The notes beneath the pieces are model-generated. The model saw only the letters and a program-made list of their open reading frames with translations. It searched no databases and was not told the origin of the DNA. Shown one piece after another: positions 26,120-34,761 of a stretch of 44,045 nt of DNA. The DNA comes from DATJXG01 sp035500455 (GTDB lineage: Bacteria > Acidobacteriota > Terriglobia > Terriglobales > Acidobacteriaceae), in NCBI GenBank assembly GCA_035500455.1, contig DATJXG010000333.1:1-44045 (forward strand). Reading direction: 5' to 3'. Numbering within the stretch: position 1 is the stretch's first letter; each line of letters opens with the position of its first letter. Both the position numbers and the translations under genes were made by a program.

Positions 26120-27460
26120 TTATGGCAGCCTCTGCATTACGCCGGGTAGGGCCTTCACCAGGTCGTTGTAGATCACCATTGCAGCGAACAGGACGAGAAA
26201 AACGAATGCCGCCTGGTAGATACGCTCCTTGATCGCCAGGCTGATGTCGCGGCGCATCAGGCCTTCGACCAGCAACAGGAGGATCACGCCGCCGTCGAGA
26301 ATCGGGATGGGCAGCAGGTTGAAGATGCCCAGGTTCAGGCTGATGGCGGAAGTCAGCTCCATGAGCGGCGTCCAGCCCTTGCGGCTGGCGGCCTGGCCGG
26401 CAGCGCGGCTGATGCCGATGGGCCCTTCGATAGTGCGCAGCGAAATCTGGCGGCGCACCAGCTTCTGCACCAGTTCCAGAATCAGCAACGAAGTCTTCTT
26501 GTTCTGATCGAGCGAGCGTTTCACCGCCGCCACAAACGGCAGGCGGCCGACTTTCATGCGCGGCTCGCCCTGAAAACCGATGCGGTAGCGCATTTTGCCG
26601 CCGGTATCGGCCAGCACCGGCGTGACCTGGAAGTGCAAAGTCTTGCCATCGCGCAGGACTGTCAAGTCCACCGGCTTGTCTTTGCTCTGCTGCAGGTTGT
26701 TGATCATCGAGTCGAGCGTGGGCAGCGGATTGCCGTCCAGGGCCGTGATCTCGTCGCCTTCTTTCAAGCCGGCCTTTTCAGCGGGCATGCCGTCTTCCAG
26801 GTCGCCCACGATGACCGAGCGCTCCGGCGCCCATCCCGCGGATCCGATCTGCGAGGCGGTGACCGGCTCGGGAACCACCGTCTTGTTGAAGGTCTCATTC
26901 CCGCGCTGAATGGTGACGCTCAGCGGCTGGTTGGGGCTGAGCATTTCCTGGGGCTCAACCTGTTCCCAGGTTGGGTTCTCGACGTCGCCAATGCGCGCAA
27001 TTCTATCGCCCGCCTGCAGCCCGGCCTTGGCAGCCGGCGAATCCGGCTCAACCCAGGCGATGACCGCCGGCTTGTCGAGATACACCGCGTGTTCGTAATG
27101 AAGCATGTAGACGCAGGCCAGCAGGCCGACAGCGAGAAGAATGTTCATCGCGGGCCCGGCGATGGCAATGAGAAAGCGGTGCCAGCGGGGATGCGACATG
27201 AACTCGGCGGGATCGCCGGTGGTCTGGTCCATCGGGTTCTCGCCGCTCATCTTGACGTAACCGCCCAGCGGCAGAGCGTTCACCCGGTAGTCGGTATCTC
27301 CGCGGCGGAAGCCGAACAGCCGCTTGCCGAAGCCGATGGCAAACTGTTCCACACGCACGCCTAGCAGTTTGGCGGCGGCATAGTGGCCAAACTCGTGGAT
27401 CAGGATCATGAACCCCAGAACCACACCGACAGCGAGAATTGCAGTAAAGAATCCAGCCAT
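26120..27460 (-). CDS. rseP: RseP-type site-2 intramembrane zinc metalloprotease
   Basis: 446 residues. Helix 1 has the zinc motif HEFGH (His22-His26, Glu23 catalytic) in FMILIHEFGHYAAAKLLGVR. Helices follow at about 98-116, then two PDZ domains (about 130-205, around PAAKAGLQAGDRI; about 210-300, around PAEKAGLKEGDEI). The second catalytic element is NLLPIPILDGG, whose Asp is the third zinc ligand. Two more helices end the protein. RseP cleaves anti-sigma factors and signal-peptide remnants within the inner membrane. It starts 12 nt after dxr, giving the usual cdsA-dxr-rseP order. No anti-sigma gene is nearby to name a substrate. Confidence 0.96.
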   Translation of the reverse strand: MAGFFTAILAVGVVLGFMILIHEFGHYAAAKLLGVRVEQFAIGFGKRLFGFRRGDTDYRVNALPLGGYVKMSGENPMDQTTGDPAEFMSHPRWHRFLIAIAGPAMNILLAVGLLACVYMLHYEHAVYLDKPAVIAWVEPDSPAAKAGLQAGDRIARIGDVENPTWEQVEPQEMLSPNQPLSVTIQRGNETFNKTVVPEPVTASQIGSAGWAPERSVIVGDLEDGMPAEKAGLKEGDEITALDGNPLPTLDSMINNLQQSKDKPVDLTVLRDGKTLHFQVTPVLADTGGKMRYRIGFQGEPRMKVGRLPFVAAVKRSLDQNKKTSLLILELVQKLVRRQISLRTIEGPIGISRAAGQAASRKGWTPLMELTSAISLNLGIFNLLPIPILDGGVILLLLVEGLMRRDISLAIKERIYQAAFVFLVLFAAMVIYNDLVKALPGVMQRLP

Positions 27461-27472
27461 ATGAGAGAGTTT

Positions 27473-28705
27473 TCAGTCCTTTGATAACACCGATCTTGAC
27501 ATCAGGGAAGCGGATTTCAATCCAGCTCCTTTTTGGTCCAAACGTGCCACCTTCTCCTTGGCATTACGCCGTGCTTCCCTATCGACGGCCAGTACTTCTG
27601 ATATTGACGCCAATTTCCCGAAAGAAGTTTCACCCTGAACCAACTCCACCACCTGGGGGATCTGGTCGAAGCGGATGCAGCCATCCAGGAAGGCGGCTAC
27701 CGCGATCTCATCGGCGGCATTGAGTGCAACCGTTTGCGCACCTCCGGACTCCGCGGCGCCATACGCCAGGCGCAGACAGGGGAATTTTTCCATGTCCGGC
27801 GGGTGGAATTCGAGGTGTCGTAAGTTCATGACCGGGAAGCGCATATCGGAGGCCACGCGCTCGGGATAGGTGAGCGCATACAGAATCGGCAGACGCATGT
27901 CCGTCACCGAAAACTGAGCAAGAATGCTGCCATCTATAAACTCTACCATGGAGTGAATGGTGGATTGGGGATGCACAATCACGCTCACGCGGCTGGGAGC
28001 TATGTCGAACAAACGGCAGGCTTCGATCACCTCGAAGCCCTTGTTCATCAGGGTAGCGGAATCGATCGTAATGCGCCGGCCCATGCGCCAGGTGGGGTGG
28101 TTGAGCGCCTGATCCACCGTGATTGACGAAAATTGTGACTGCGGCGTGTTCAGGAAAGGCCCCCCGGAGGCCGTGAGCCAGATGCGGTCGACTTCTTCCA
28201 TCCGGCCGCCGCGCAGGCACTGGTGGACTGCATTGTGCTCGCTGTCAATGGGGAGGAGAGGCTTGCCCTGCCTGCGGGCCTCGGCGGTGATGAGTTCTCC
28301 CGCGGCAACCAGGCATTCTTTATTAGCGAGGCCAACGCTTTTGCCCGCTTTCACTGCTTCGTACGTGGCTTCGAGGCCCGCAACACCGACGATGGCGCTT
28401 ACCACAAAATCGGCTTCAGCGAGGGTGGCGACTCGTACCGTCCCGGCGGGTCCGTGGACTACTTCAATGCCTTTGATGCCGGCGGCTGCCAGCTGCTTGC
28501 TGAGAGTTGCAGCATCAGGCTCAGCCGCCACCGAGACGACTCGAGGCCGCCAGCGCTTCGCCTGCTCGAAGGCAGATTCCAGGTTGCGCCCCGCGGCGAG
28601 TGAGACAACCTCGAACTTGTCCGGGTAGGACTCGACCACGCTCAGGGTGCTGCGCCCGATCGAGCCTGTGGAGCCCAGGATGGCGATCCGCTTCATGGGA
28701 GACAT
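27473..28705 (-). CDS. dxr: 1-deoxy-D-xylulose 5-phosphate reductoisomerase
   Basis: 410 residues, or 407 from the ATG at 28696 (MKRIAILG), the more usual family start; neither has a clear ribosome site. The NADPH-binding GSTGSIGRS lies at the N terminus, followed by LANKECLVAAGELI and the metal/substrate motif LPIDSEHNAVHQCL. The flexible catalytic loop region is ASGGPF, then HPTWRMGRRITIDSATLMNK and EVIEACRLF. The C-terminal four-helix domain is complete. It makes MEP from DXP, the committed step of the non-mevalonate isoprenoid pathway. It lies between cdsA and rseP. A 228-nt repeat-rich gap separates it from cdsA, so it may also have its own promoter. Confidence 0.97.
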   Translation of the reverse strand: MSPMKRIAILGSTGSIGRSTLSVVESYPDKFEVVSLAAGRNLESAFEQAKRWRPRVVSVAAEPDAATLSKQLAAAGIKGIEVVHGPAGTVRVATLAEADFVVSAIVGVAGLEATYEAVKAGKSVGLANKECLVAAGELITAEARRQGKPLLPIDSEHNAVHQCLRGGRMEEVDRIWLTASGGPFLNTPQSQFSSITVDQALNHPTWRMGRRITIDSATLMNKGFEVIEACRLFDIAPSRVSVIVHPQSTIHSMVEFIDGSILAQFSVTDMRLPILYALTYPERVASDMRFPVMNLRHLEFHPPDMEKFPCLRLAYGAAESGGAQTVALNAADEIAVAAFLDGCIRFDQIPQVVELVQGETSFGKLASISEVLAVDREARRNAKEKVARLDQKGAGLKSASLMSRSVLSKD

Positions 28706-28933
28706 ATCTATGAAACCACAAAGGAGGCGAAGTTACACGAGGGAAACGCGCGGGGACCCAAATGCCAGCTCAGAGGCTCCATAGGGCGCTCCGCGGTTCT
28801 CCGCGGCCTCCAAGGGGGGTCTTGGCGGCCTCGGCACTTTAGGGTTCTTGGAAAGCCGCCTACAAAGACAAAATCCTAAACCGCAGAGAACGCGAAGAAC
28901 ATCCGCCGAGTTCGCAGAGAAGACGCATGGATA
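28706..28933. repeat. Repeat-rich spacer between cdsA and dxr
   Basis: Contains GCGCTCCGCGGTTCTCCGCG (28788-28807) and, inverted, CCGCAGAGAACGCGAAGAAC (28881-28900), plus TTGGCGGCCTCGGCAC. The two sets can pair partly. The design matches the other paired-arm repeats. No gene is visible. Confidence 0.55.
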
Positions 28934-29836
28934 CTATTGCATCACTCTCCAGGCCGCGACGAACCACAGCACCGGCGCCGCGAACAGCAGGGCGTCGATG
29001 CGATCGAGCATGCCGCCATGGCCAGGCAAGATCGCGCCCGAATCTTTGACGTCCGCGCCGCGCTTGATGAGCGACTCCACCAGGTCTCCCAACTGCGCCG
29101 CTACGTTAATTGCCGCCGAGAGCAGCAGGATCGCCCATAATGGCGGCTTCTGCAAAGCGAAGAACCCTTCGCGCCGCTCGAGCATGTGGGTCGTGAGCAG
29201 CGCCGTGCTGATGGGCAGCGCATACTGGTAGAGCACCCACCCCACAGCCAGTCCGGCGAACATAGAGGCGACGGCTCCTTCCCAGGTTTTCTTAGGGCTG
29301 ATGCGCGGCGACATCAGGTGGCGGCCGATGGACTTGCCGACGAAATAGGCCAGAATATCTCCCGCCCATACGCTCACCAGCAGATACAGCACTAGAATCG
29401 CCCCTGCCCACTGCTCGCGCATTTGAACGAGAAGCCCCAGGGGCAGGGCCACGTAAACGACGGCGAAAACCGAGGTCAGGGCGGCGGGGAAAGCCTTGCG
29501 GAGATCGGCACGCCGCATGGCGGCGGCCAGAAAGAGGAATGGCGCCAAAGCCGCCGCGAGTCCCAGCAGCCAGAGAAACAGCCCTGTATTCAGCAGAGGC
29601 TTGTCTCCACCCGGGCTGCCTGCCAGCAGGAGGAAGAAGAGTCCCACAAAGACGTAGGTTGTGCCGTTCAGCGGTTGGATCGCGTAGCCCTTAGACAATA
29701 CGAGTAACTCGCGCACCGCCAGCAGCGCCACTGCACCGGCCACCAGCGCCAGCACCGTCACGGGCGCGCGCAGCACCAGCAGCAGGACAACCGGAATCAG
29801 CACAACCGCGGTGAGAACTCGTTTGAGCAGGTTCAA
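28934..29836 (-). CDS. cdsA: Phosphatidate cytidylyltransferase (CDP-diacylglycerol synthase)
   Basis: 300 residues with about eight transmembrane helices. The family signature is at the C terminus: SPRISPKKTWEGAVASMF, then QLGDLVESLIKRGADVKDSG and ILPGHGGMLDRIDALLF, with the conserved Lys, Asp and His residues. It makes CDP-diacylglycerol from phosphatidate and CTP, the branch point to all major phospholipids, at the inner membrane. The usual upstream partner uppS is not here; murI lies 111 nt upstream instead. Downstream dxr and rseP complete a common envelope gene set. Confidence 0.96.
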   Translation of the reverse strand: MNLLKRVLTAVVLIPVVLLLVLRAPVTVLALVAGAVALLAVRELLVLSKGYAIQPLNGTTYVFVGLFFLLLAGSPGGDKPLLNTGLFLWLLGLAAALAPFLFLAAAMRRADLRKAFPAALTSVFAVVYVALPLGLLVQMREQWAGAILVLYLLVSVWAGDILAYFVGKSIGRHLMSPRISPKKTWEGAVASMFAGLAVGWVLYQYALPISTALLTTHMLERREGFFALQKPPLWAILLLSAAINVAAQLGDLVESLIKRGADVKDSGAILPGHGGMLDRIDALLFAAPVLWFVAAWRVMQ

Positions 29837-29947
29837 GGGTTTAGAAAGACGGGCCTAGTCTCTTGATTTGCTGACGGGCTGTCAAGCGCGGCCGCCGCAT
29901 CGGCCAGGGGATTCGACAGCTCTCCGGAAACTCAAGCTTCAACAAAA

Positions 29948-30796
29948 TTACTCTTTCAGATCTACATGCTGCACGGCAGAGATGGGCCTTCCCAGAAAGC
30001 GCGCGCCAAGGCGGCGGAATTTTTCCGTGGAATCGGTGGCGAAGAACTGGATCTTACTTTGAGCGCCGGTGGCACCTGCCGGAATCTCCCCCAGGGCGGA
30101 TTTCACAGCGCCCGCGGTAGATTCTGCCGAGTCCACAACGGTGACGTGCGGCGGGGCGACTCCCCGCAGCAGAGGCTTGATCAGCGGATAGTGAGTGCAT
30201 CCCAGCACCAGCACATCGGCCGACTGAAAGCCATCGGCGAAAGCTTCGTCGAGATAGATGCGCGCCACCTGTTCCGTGACCGGGTGTTCCACCCATCCCT
30301 CTTCCACCAGAGGCACCAGGAGCGGGCAGGCCTTTTCCCGCGCCTGCACGCCGCGGGCTTCGAGGGCCTTCAGATAGGCGTGGCTGCTGATGGTGGCCTC
30401 GGTGCCCAGAATTACAACCTTGCGCTTCCTGCTGGCGGCGGAGGCCTGCTCCGCTCCGGGTTCGACCACGCCGATCACTGGAACCTGAACCGCAGCCTTG
30501 ATCTGGTCGAGCGCCAGGGCGGTGGCTGTGTTGCAGGCAATCACCAGCATTTGCGCACCGTTCTGCTGCAGGTAGTGCGCGGCCTCCACCGCATACTTGG
30601 CGACGGTCTCCGCGGATTTCGACCCGTAAGGAAGGCGAGCGGTGTCGCCGAAGTAGAGATAATCGGCGCCAGGAACCGCTTCGAGCAGAGCTTTAAGGAC
30701 GGTCAGGCCGCCGAAACCGGAATCGAAAACGCCGATGATTCGCGGATCGATGATTCGCCGATCAATCGTTCGCTGATGCACGGGAACAGCGTACAC
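29948..30796 (-). CDS. murI: Glutamate racemase
   Basis: 282 residues from GTG 30796; a second in-frame GTG five codons later is possible, and no ribosome site is clear. Motifs: IGVFDSGFGGLTVLKAL, YFGDTARLPYGSKS, first catalytic Cys in LVIACNTATALAL, second catalytic Cys in VLVLGCTHYPLI. It supplies D-glutamate for peptidoglycan. The N-terminal 20 residues before IGVFDSG hold a short internal repeat (DRRIID/PRII) unlike the family and may reflect a downstream true start. It probably heads the murI-cdsA-dxr-rseP run and diverges from the antitoxin remnant. Confidence 0.95.
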   Translation of the reverse strand: MYAVPVHQRTIDRRIIDPRIIGVFDSGFGGLTVLKALLEAVPGADYLYFGDTARLPYGSKSAETVAKYAVEAAHYLQQNGAQMLVIACNTATALALDQIKAAVQVPVIGVVEPGAEQASAASRKRKVVILGTEATISSHAYLKALEARGVQAREKACPLLVPLVEEGWVEHPVTEQVARIYLDEAFADGFQSADVLVLGCTHYPLIKPLLRGVAPPHVTVVDSAESTAGAVKSALGEIPAGATGAQSKIQFFATDSTEKFRRLGARFLGRPISAVQHVDLKE

Positions 30797-30805
30797 TATC
30801 GTCGT

Positions 30806-31020
30806 ATGAAGAAAGTGACGTTCACGGCCGACGAACGCCTCAGCGAGCGCAAAAGGTCGCGAGATCCCAGCACCGCACCCTGAACGACGCGTTCTGCGAT
30901 TGGCTGCAGCAATACGCGCAGCGATCGCGAGCGGCGGATGAATTTGACGCTTTAATGAGACGCCTCAGACACGTGCAATCGCACGGTCCCTATACGCGAG
31001 ATGAGATGAATGCGCGGTGA
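30806..31020 (+). pseudogene. Frameshifted VapB-like antitoxin gene with toxin remnant
   Basis: ATG 30806 opens MKKVTFTADERLSER, which looks like a short ribbon-helix-helix antitoxin, but this frame stops at 30883. The expected continuation is in another frame: VARSQHRTLNDAFCDWLQQY (from about 30856), then DEFDALMRRLRHVQ and a TGA at 31018. One missing base near the AAAA run at 30851-30854 explains both halves; the repaired gene would encode 71 residues. A GTG at 31017 overlaps the stop and reads MKFLW, like the first residues of a VapC (PIN) toxin, and then loses similarity. So the toxin is gone and the antitoxin is broken, unless the base is a sequencing error. Confidence 0.65.
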
Positions 31021-31044
31021 AATTCCTTTGGATTAGAGACTGGG

Positions 31045-31074
31045 TGAAAAAGCAACGGCCCGATTTCTCGGGCC
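31045..31074 (-). terminator. Intrinsic terminator of the oxidase-subunit pair
   Basis: GGCCCGA (31057-31063), TTTC loop, TCGGGCC (31068-31074): a perfect 7-bp stem. On the minus strand it is followed by GTTGCTTTTTCACC, a T-rich tail, and it lies 28 nt past the stop of the small Cys protein gene. Confidence 0.75.
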
Positions 31075-31101
31075 TGCAATCTCAAAAAAATGATATCTTA
31101 G

Positions 31102-31368
31102 TCACTCCGCAGGCGGCAGCGGTTCGCTGGACTTCTCTCCATTGTGTTCCTGGTCTCGCTTGATCCCATAGCGCACCGCGGCGCCCACGCCCAGAGTCAT
31201 GAACCCCAGGGGCGGGATCAACAGCACCAGCACACCCCGGCTGATGGCTCGCTGGCCCTCTTTGGCCGAACCCGCGGCGCTGGTGTAGCACATAGCGCAA
31301 CCTTGCGCAAAGGCAGGCCCAGCCCACAGCAGAAACAGCAGAACGAAACCCGGCAGCCGGAACCTCAT
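31102..31368 (-). CDS. Small membrane protein with CAMCY motif, unknown function
   Basis: 88 residues from ATG 31368, which overlaps the preceding gene's stop as ATGA. An N-terminal signal or anchor helix (FRLPGFVLLFLLWAGPAFA) is followed at once by QGCAMCYTSAAGSAKEGQRA, a CxxCY motif that would face the periplasm. A second hydrophobic helix (GVLVLLIPPLGFMTLGVGAA) and a charged tail follow. The tight overlap with a cytochrome oxidase subunit IV gene suggests a link to respiration or copper/haem handling, but this is inference. I know of no characterised homologue. Confidence 0.75.
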   Translation of the reverse strand: MRFRLPGFVLLFLLWAGPAFAQGCAMCYTSAAGSAKEGQRAISRGVLVLLIPPLGFMTLGVGAAVRYGIKRDQEHNGEKSSEPLPPAE

Positions 31369-31700
31369 CGCACACCCAGCCTGACCACACGGATCGCATC
31401 CGGCAGGAATACGCACATCAGGGAAAGGCAAACCACCAGCGAACTCATAGTGAGCCATTTCATCTGCGAGATTTCAAACTTCATGTGCATGAAATAGGCG
31501 ATGATCAGACCCGCCTTGATGATCGAGAGCCCCATCAGGATGCTCAGCATCCGGATCGGCTCCATGTTCTGGTAAGCCAGAAATACTTCGATCCCGGTCA
31601 TGATCAGCAGCGCAACCCACACCCAGATGAACTGCGCCTTGTTATGATGGCGGTGCTGCTCGGCAACCTGCTCGGCCAGCGCGACTTGAACGGCATCCAT
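31365..31700 (-). CDS. Cytochrome c oxidase subunit IV family protein (caa3-type)
   Basis: 111 residues, with GGGAG upstream of the ATG. A His-rich N terminus (AEQHRHHNKAQF) is followed by three membrane helices (about 22-42, 52-72 and 82-102), with YFMHMKFE in the loop region typical of prokaryotic COX4/CtaF/CyoD-like subunits. It would help assemble or stabilise a haem-copper oxidase. The catalytic subunits (ctaC, D, E) are not upstream: the next gene is ino1 on the other strand. It forms a two-gene unit with the CAMCY protein. Confidence 0.85.
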   Translation of the reverse strand: MDAVQVALAEQVAEQHRHHNKAQFIWVWVALLIMTGIEVFLAYQNMEPIRMLSILMGLSIIKAGLIIAYFMHMKFEISQMKWLTMSSLVVCLSLMCVFLPDAIRVVRLGVR

Positions 31701-32047
31701 GCTCAGGCTCCCCTACCGGATGTCTCCCCACGGATCAAGCGTCCACCAAGATAACTTTATTCCGAGGGAAAAACAACTGCATTGGCTGATCCCTTTGCGA
31801 CCTTTGCGATCTTTGCGGTTATGAAGATCTGCTGCGCTGATCGCAAACGACGAACAGAGGACGATTCTGCATGGTATGGGCAGCGATAACCGTCCGCGGC
31901 CTCGATACCCCAACTCACCGTCAAAAGCCGACCGCACACTCCCCGATCCGCGCCGTACAGTGTGGCCGGTTTGCAAAGTCGGCGGCTAGTACGAGAACAT
32001 AGCCGTTTGCCTTAATCCCAAGGCACTCATAAGGAAGGCACGCAAAA
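31701..32047. other. Divergent intergenic region between COX4 and ino1
   Basis: No gene seen. A single arm of the CGCAAAG repeat family lies at 31793-31820 (TTTGCGACCTTTGCGATCTT...). The ino1 ribosome site AAGGAAGG is at about 32032-32039. Promoters for both directions must lie here, but I see no convincing boxes. Confidence 0.5.
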
Positions 32048-33409
32048 ATGCCGACAGCGAAGTCACGCGCAAAAACCCAGCCGAAGCAGCAGTCTAACAG
32101 CGATATTCAGCCCGCCAAGGGCAAGCTGGGGATCATGATCCCCGGCATGGGCGCGGTGGCCACCACGTTCGTGGCTGGAGTGGAAGCGGTGCGGCGCGGA
32201 CTCTCCGCGCCCATCGGGTCGCTTACCCAGATGGGCACAATCCGCCTGGGCAAGCGCACCGAAGGCCGTTCGCCCAAGGTGAAGGAGTTTGTTCCTCTCG
32301 CCGGCCTGAACGATCTGGTCTTCACGGGTTGGGACATCTTCGAAGACGACATGTATACCGCGGCCTCGAAGGCGGGCGTGCTGGAGCGCAGCCTGCTCGA
32401 CCAGATCAAGCCCTTCCTCAGCTCGGTGAAGCCGCGCAAGGCAGTATTCGACCGCAACTACGTCAAGCGGCTCGACGGCCCCAACGTCAAGAAGGGCAAG
32501 AACAAGATGGAACTGGCGGAACAGATTCGCGAAGACATGCGCGAATTCAAGAAAACTTCCGGCGCCAGCCGACTGGTCACCATCTGGTGCGGCTCGACCG
32601 AGATTTTCCTGGAGCCGACGGCGGCCCACCAGAGCGTAGCTGCTTTCGAGAAAGCGATGACGCAGAACGACGAAGCCGTCGCCCCCTCGATGATCTATGC
32701 CTACGCTTCGCTTATGGAGGGCATCCCCTTTGCCAACGGCGCCCCAAACCTCACCGTCGATCTGCCAGTGATGCTTGAACTCTCGCGCCAGAATGAAGCT
32801 CCCATCTGCGGCAAGGACTTCAAGACCGGCCAGACCCTGATGAAGACCATCCTCGCGCCCGGCTTTAAGGCGCGACTGCTCGGGGTAAGCGGCTGGTATT
32901 CCACCAATATTCTCGGCAATCGCGACGGCGAAGTGCTGGACGATCCGGCGTCATTCAAGACCAAGGAAGAATCGAAGCTGGGAGTGCTGGAGCACATCCT
33001 GCAGCCGGCTCTGTACCCTGAACTTTACGGAAATATTTTCCACAAGGTGCGCATTAACTATTACCCGCCCCGCGGTGACAACAAAGAGGGCTGGGACAAC
33101 ATTGATATCTTCGGCTGGCTCGGCTATCCCATGCAGATAAAGGTGGATTTCCTGTGCCGCGATTCCATCCTGGCCGCGCCCATCGTTCTCGACCTGGTTC
33201 TGTTCCTCGACCTGGCGCACCGCACCCCCGAACTGAGGGGCCTCGGCATTCAGGAGTGGCTAAGCTTTTACTTCAAGTCGCCGATGACGGTGCCGGGGCT
33301 ATATCCCGAACACGATCTGTTTATTCAGTCGATGAAACTGAAGAACACGCTACGCCACCTCCGCGGGGAGGAGATGATCACGCACCTGGGACTGGAGTAT
33401 TACGACTAA
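32048..33409 (+). CDS. ino1: Myo-inositol-1-phosphate synthase (inositol-3-phosphate synthase)
   Basis: 453 residues; the ribosome site AAGGAAGG precedes the ATG. The first about 25 residues are Lys/Gln-rich and disordered. The NAD-binding motif is LGIMIPGMGAVATTFVAGVE. Further family elements are FTGWDIFEDDMY, TIWCGSTE, the lysine-bearing CGKDFKTGQTLMKT, GWYSTNILGNRDGEVLDDP and the C-terminal GLGIQEWLSFYFKSPM. It turns glucose 6-phosphate into inositol phosphate for inositol lipids or solutes. Phosphatidylinositol-type lipids or compatible solutes are possible uses; no further inositol gene is in the window. Confidence 0.95.
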   Translation: MPTAKSRAKTQPKQQSNSDIQPAKGKLGIMIPGMGAVATTFVAGVEAVRRGLSAPIGSLTQMGTIRLGKRTEGRSPKVKEFVPLAGLNDLVFTGWDIFEDDMYTAASKAGVLERSLLDQIKPFLSSVKPRKAVFDRNYVKRLDGPNVKKGKNKMELAEQIREDMREFKKTSGASRLVTIWCGSTEIFLEPTAAHQSVAAFEKAMTQNDEAVAPSMIYAYASLMEGIPFANGAPNLTVDLPVMLELSRQNEAPICGKDFKTGQTLMKTILAPGFKARLLGVSGWYSTNILGNRDGEVLDDPASFKTKEESKLGVLEHILQPALYPELYGNIFHKVRINYYPPRGDNKEGWDNIDIFGWLGYPMQIKVDFLCRDSILAAPIVLDLVLFLDLAHRTPELRGLGIQEWLSFYFKSPMTVPGLYPEHDLFIQSMKLKNTLRHLRGEEMITHLGLEYYD

Positions 33410-33659
33410 GGGCCCGGTCCCTCCGCGACCTCGGTGGAAGTTCTTCGCGGCCTCGGCGCCTGAAGGCTTGCGCCTCCGTTCGCTGGAGCCAAATCGCTCG
33501 CTCCGCTCACGCGCGTTTCTTCGGTAACCTTCGCCAGCTTTACTATTGGCCGCACACAGATGAGAATGATTTGTCTGCTTGTGAAGCGTGCTTTCTGAGG
33601 CTCAGCTCGCAGGCGGTGTAACCACCTCCCCACCCGGGGCACAGGAGCAAAACGTCATT
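33410..33659. repeat. Spacer with CTCCGCGACCTCGG-type repeats
   Basis: After ino1: CCTCCGCGACCTCGGTGGAA, TTCGCGGCCTCGGCGCCTGA and GCTCGCTCCGCTCACGCGCG, like the units at 28788-28840 and 43437-43490. AGGAG at 33643-33647 leads to the next gene, with a long 12-nt spacing. Confidence 0.5.
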
Positions 33660-33848
33660 ATGGCAGCTACTGGAGAACTCATCCGGCTCATCAATTACGT
33701 GGACGATATTGACACCACGCTGCGGCGCATCAGCGCTTCGATTCCGGTGATGGACGGTGACGAGCGCAAGCGGCTCGCCGAGCATCTGGCAACCACCAGC
33801 GCCAGCCTGTCGCAAGTGCTGGCGCACTTGAAAGAGGGAGCAGCCTAG
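33660..33848 (+). CDS. Small helical protein, unknown function
   Basis: 62 residues from ATG 33660. The whole chain is predicted-helix-like with heptad character: LIRLINYVDDIDTTLRRISA and RLAEHLATTSASLSQVLAHL. No signal peptide, cysteine or catalytic motif. Its stop overlaps the GTG of hbd by one base (TAGTG), so it is translated in step with it, and the two may work together. Function unknown. The frame is open further upstream, but that part is repeat sequence. Confidence 0.6.
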   Translation: MAATGELIRLINYVDDIDTTLRRISASIPVMDGDERKRLAEHLATTSASLSQVLAHLKEGAA

Positions 33849-34723
33849 TGGCGCAGATCCAGAGTGTGGCGGTGATCGGCGCCGGCATCATGGGGCGCGG
33901 CATCGCCCAGGCCGCGGCTCTGGCGGGATACCGCACGATTCTGGAAGATCTGCTGCCCAACGCACTGCGCAAGGCCGAAGAGGAAATCCGCGACAACCTT
34001 GACAAAGCCGCGGAGCGCGGCAAGCTCACCGCAGCCGACGCCGGCGCCGCTTTCACCCGCCTGAAGTTCGCTGGTTCGGTGGAGGACGCCGCGCGCGAAG
34101 CCGACCTGGTGATTGAAGCGGTCCCGGAAGAAATGGAATCCAAGGTCGAGATCTTCACTCTGCTCGACAAGATTTGCCGTCCGGAGACCATCCTGGCTTC
34201 GAATACTTCTTCGCTGAGCATTACCGAGATTGCCAGTGTTACTTACCGCGCCCCCAAGTGTGTCGGCATGCACTTCTTTAATCCGGTGCACAAGATGAAG
34301 CTGCTGGAGATTGTGCGCGGACTGGAAACCGACCAAGAGTCGGTGGCCGCCGCCGCCGAAGTGGGAAGGGCGATGGACAAAGAAGTGGTGATCATCAAGG
34401 AATCGCCCGGTTTCGTTACCAGCCGCATCAACGCCATGATCGGCAACGAAGCCTTTTTCATGCTGCAGGAGGGCGTTGCCTCAGCCGCAGATATCGATAA
34501 GGCCCTGAAGTTCGGCTTGAACCATCCCATGGGCCCATTTGAACTGGTCGATCTGGTGGGACTGGATACGCGCCTGCATATCCTCGAATATCTGCATCGC
34601 AGCCTGGGAGAGAAATACCGCCCTGCACCGCTTCTGGTGCAGTACGTAAAAGCCGGGCGCCTGGGGCGCAAGTCCGGGCGCGGGGTGTATGAATATCCGG
34701 AAAAGCCTGCCGAGAACAGCTAA
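33848..34723 (+). CDS. hbd: 3-hydroxybutyryl-CoA (3-hydroxyacyl-CoA) dehydrogenase
   Basis: 291 residues from GTG 33848, with GAGGGAG upstream. NAD-binding VAVIGAGIMGRGIAQAAALA; family core LVIEAVPEEMESKVEIF, SNTSSLSITEIA, and the catalytic His region VGMHFFNPVHKMKLLEIVRG with its Glu partner. The C-terminal domain has GFVTSRINAMIGNEAFFML and HPMGPFELVDLVGLDT. It oxidises 3-hydroxyacyl-CoA to 3-ketoacyl-CoA, or the reverse, in fatty-acid or butyrate-type metabolism. It is a single-domain form, not fused to an enoyl-CoA hydratase. No thiolase or acyl-CoA dehydrogenase is adjacent. It converges with ribE. Confidence 0.95.
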   Translation: MAQIQSVAVIGAGIMGRGIAQAAALAGYRTILEDLLPNALRKAEEEIRDNLDKAAERGKLTAADAGAAFTRLKFAGSVEDAAREADLVIEAVPEEMESKVEIFTLLDKICRPETILASNTSSLSITEIASVTYRAPKCVGMHFFNPVHKMKLLEIVRGLETDQESVAAAAEVGRAMDKEVVIIKESPGFVTSRINAMIGNEAFFMLQEGVASAADIDKALKFGLNHPMGPFELVDLVGLDTRLHILEYLHRSLGEKYRPAPLLVQYVKAGRLGRKSGRGVYEYPEKPAENS

Positions 34724-34761
34724 CAACTCAGAAGGACCTTTGCGGGGCAGCCCGGAGAGAG

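Noticed and set aside
30845..30860. Programmed frameshift at GCAAAAGG in the antitoxin remnant
   Set aside because: The run is short and not a known slippery heptamer, and the toxin partner is missing. Gene decay or a sequencing error is simpler.
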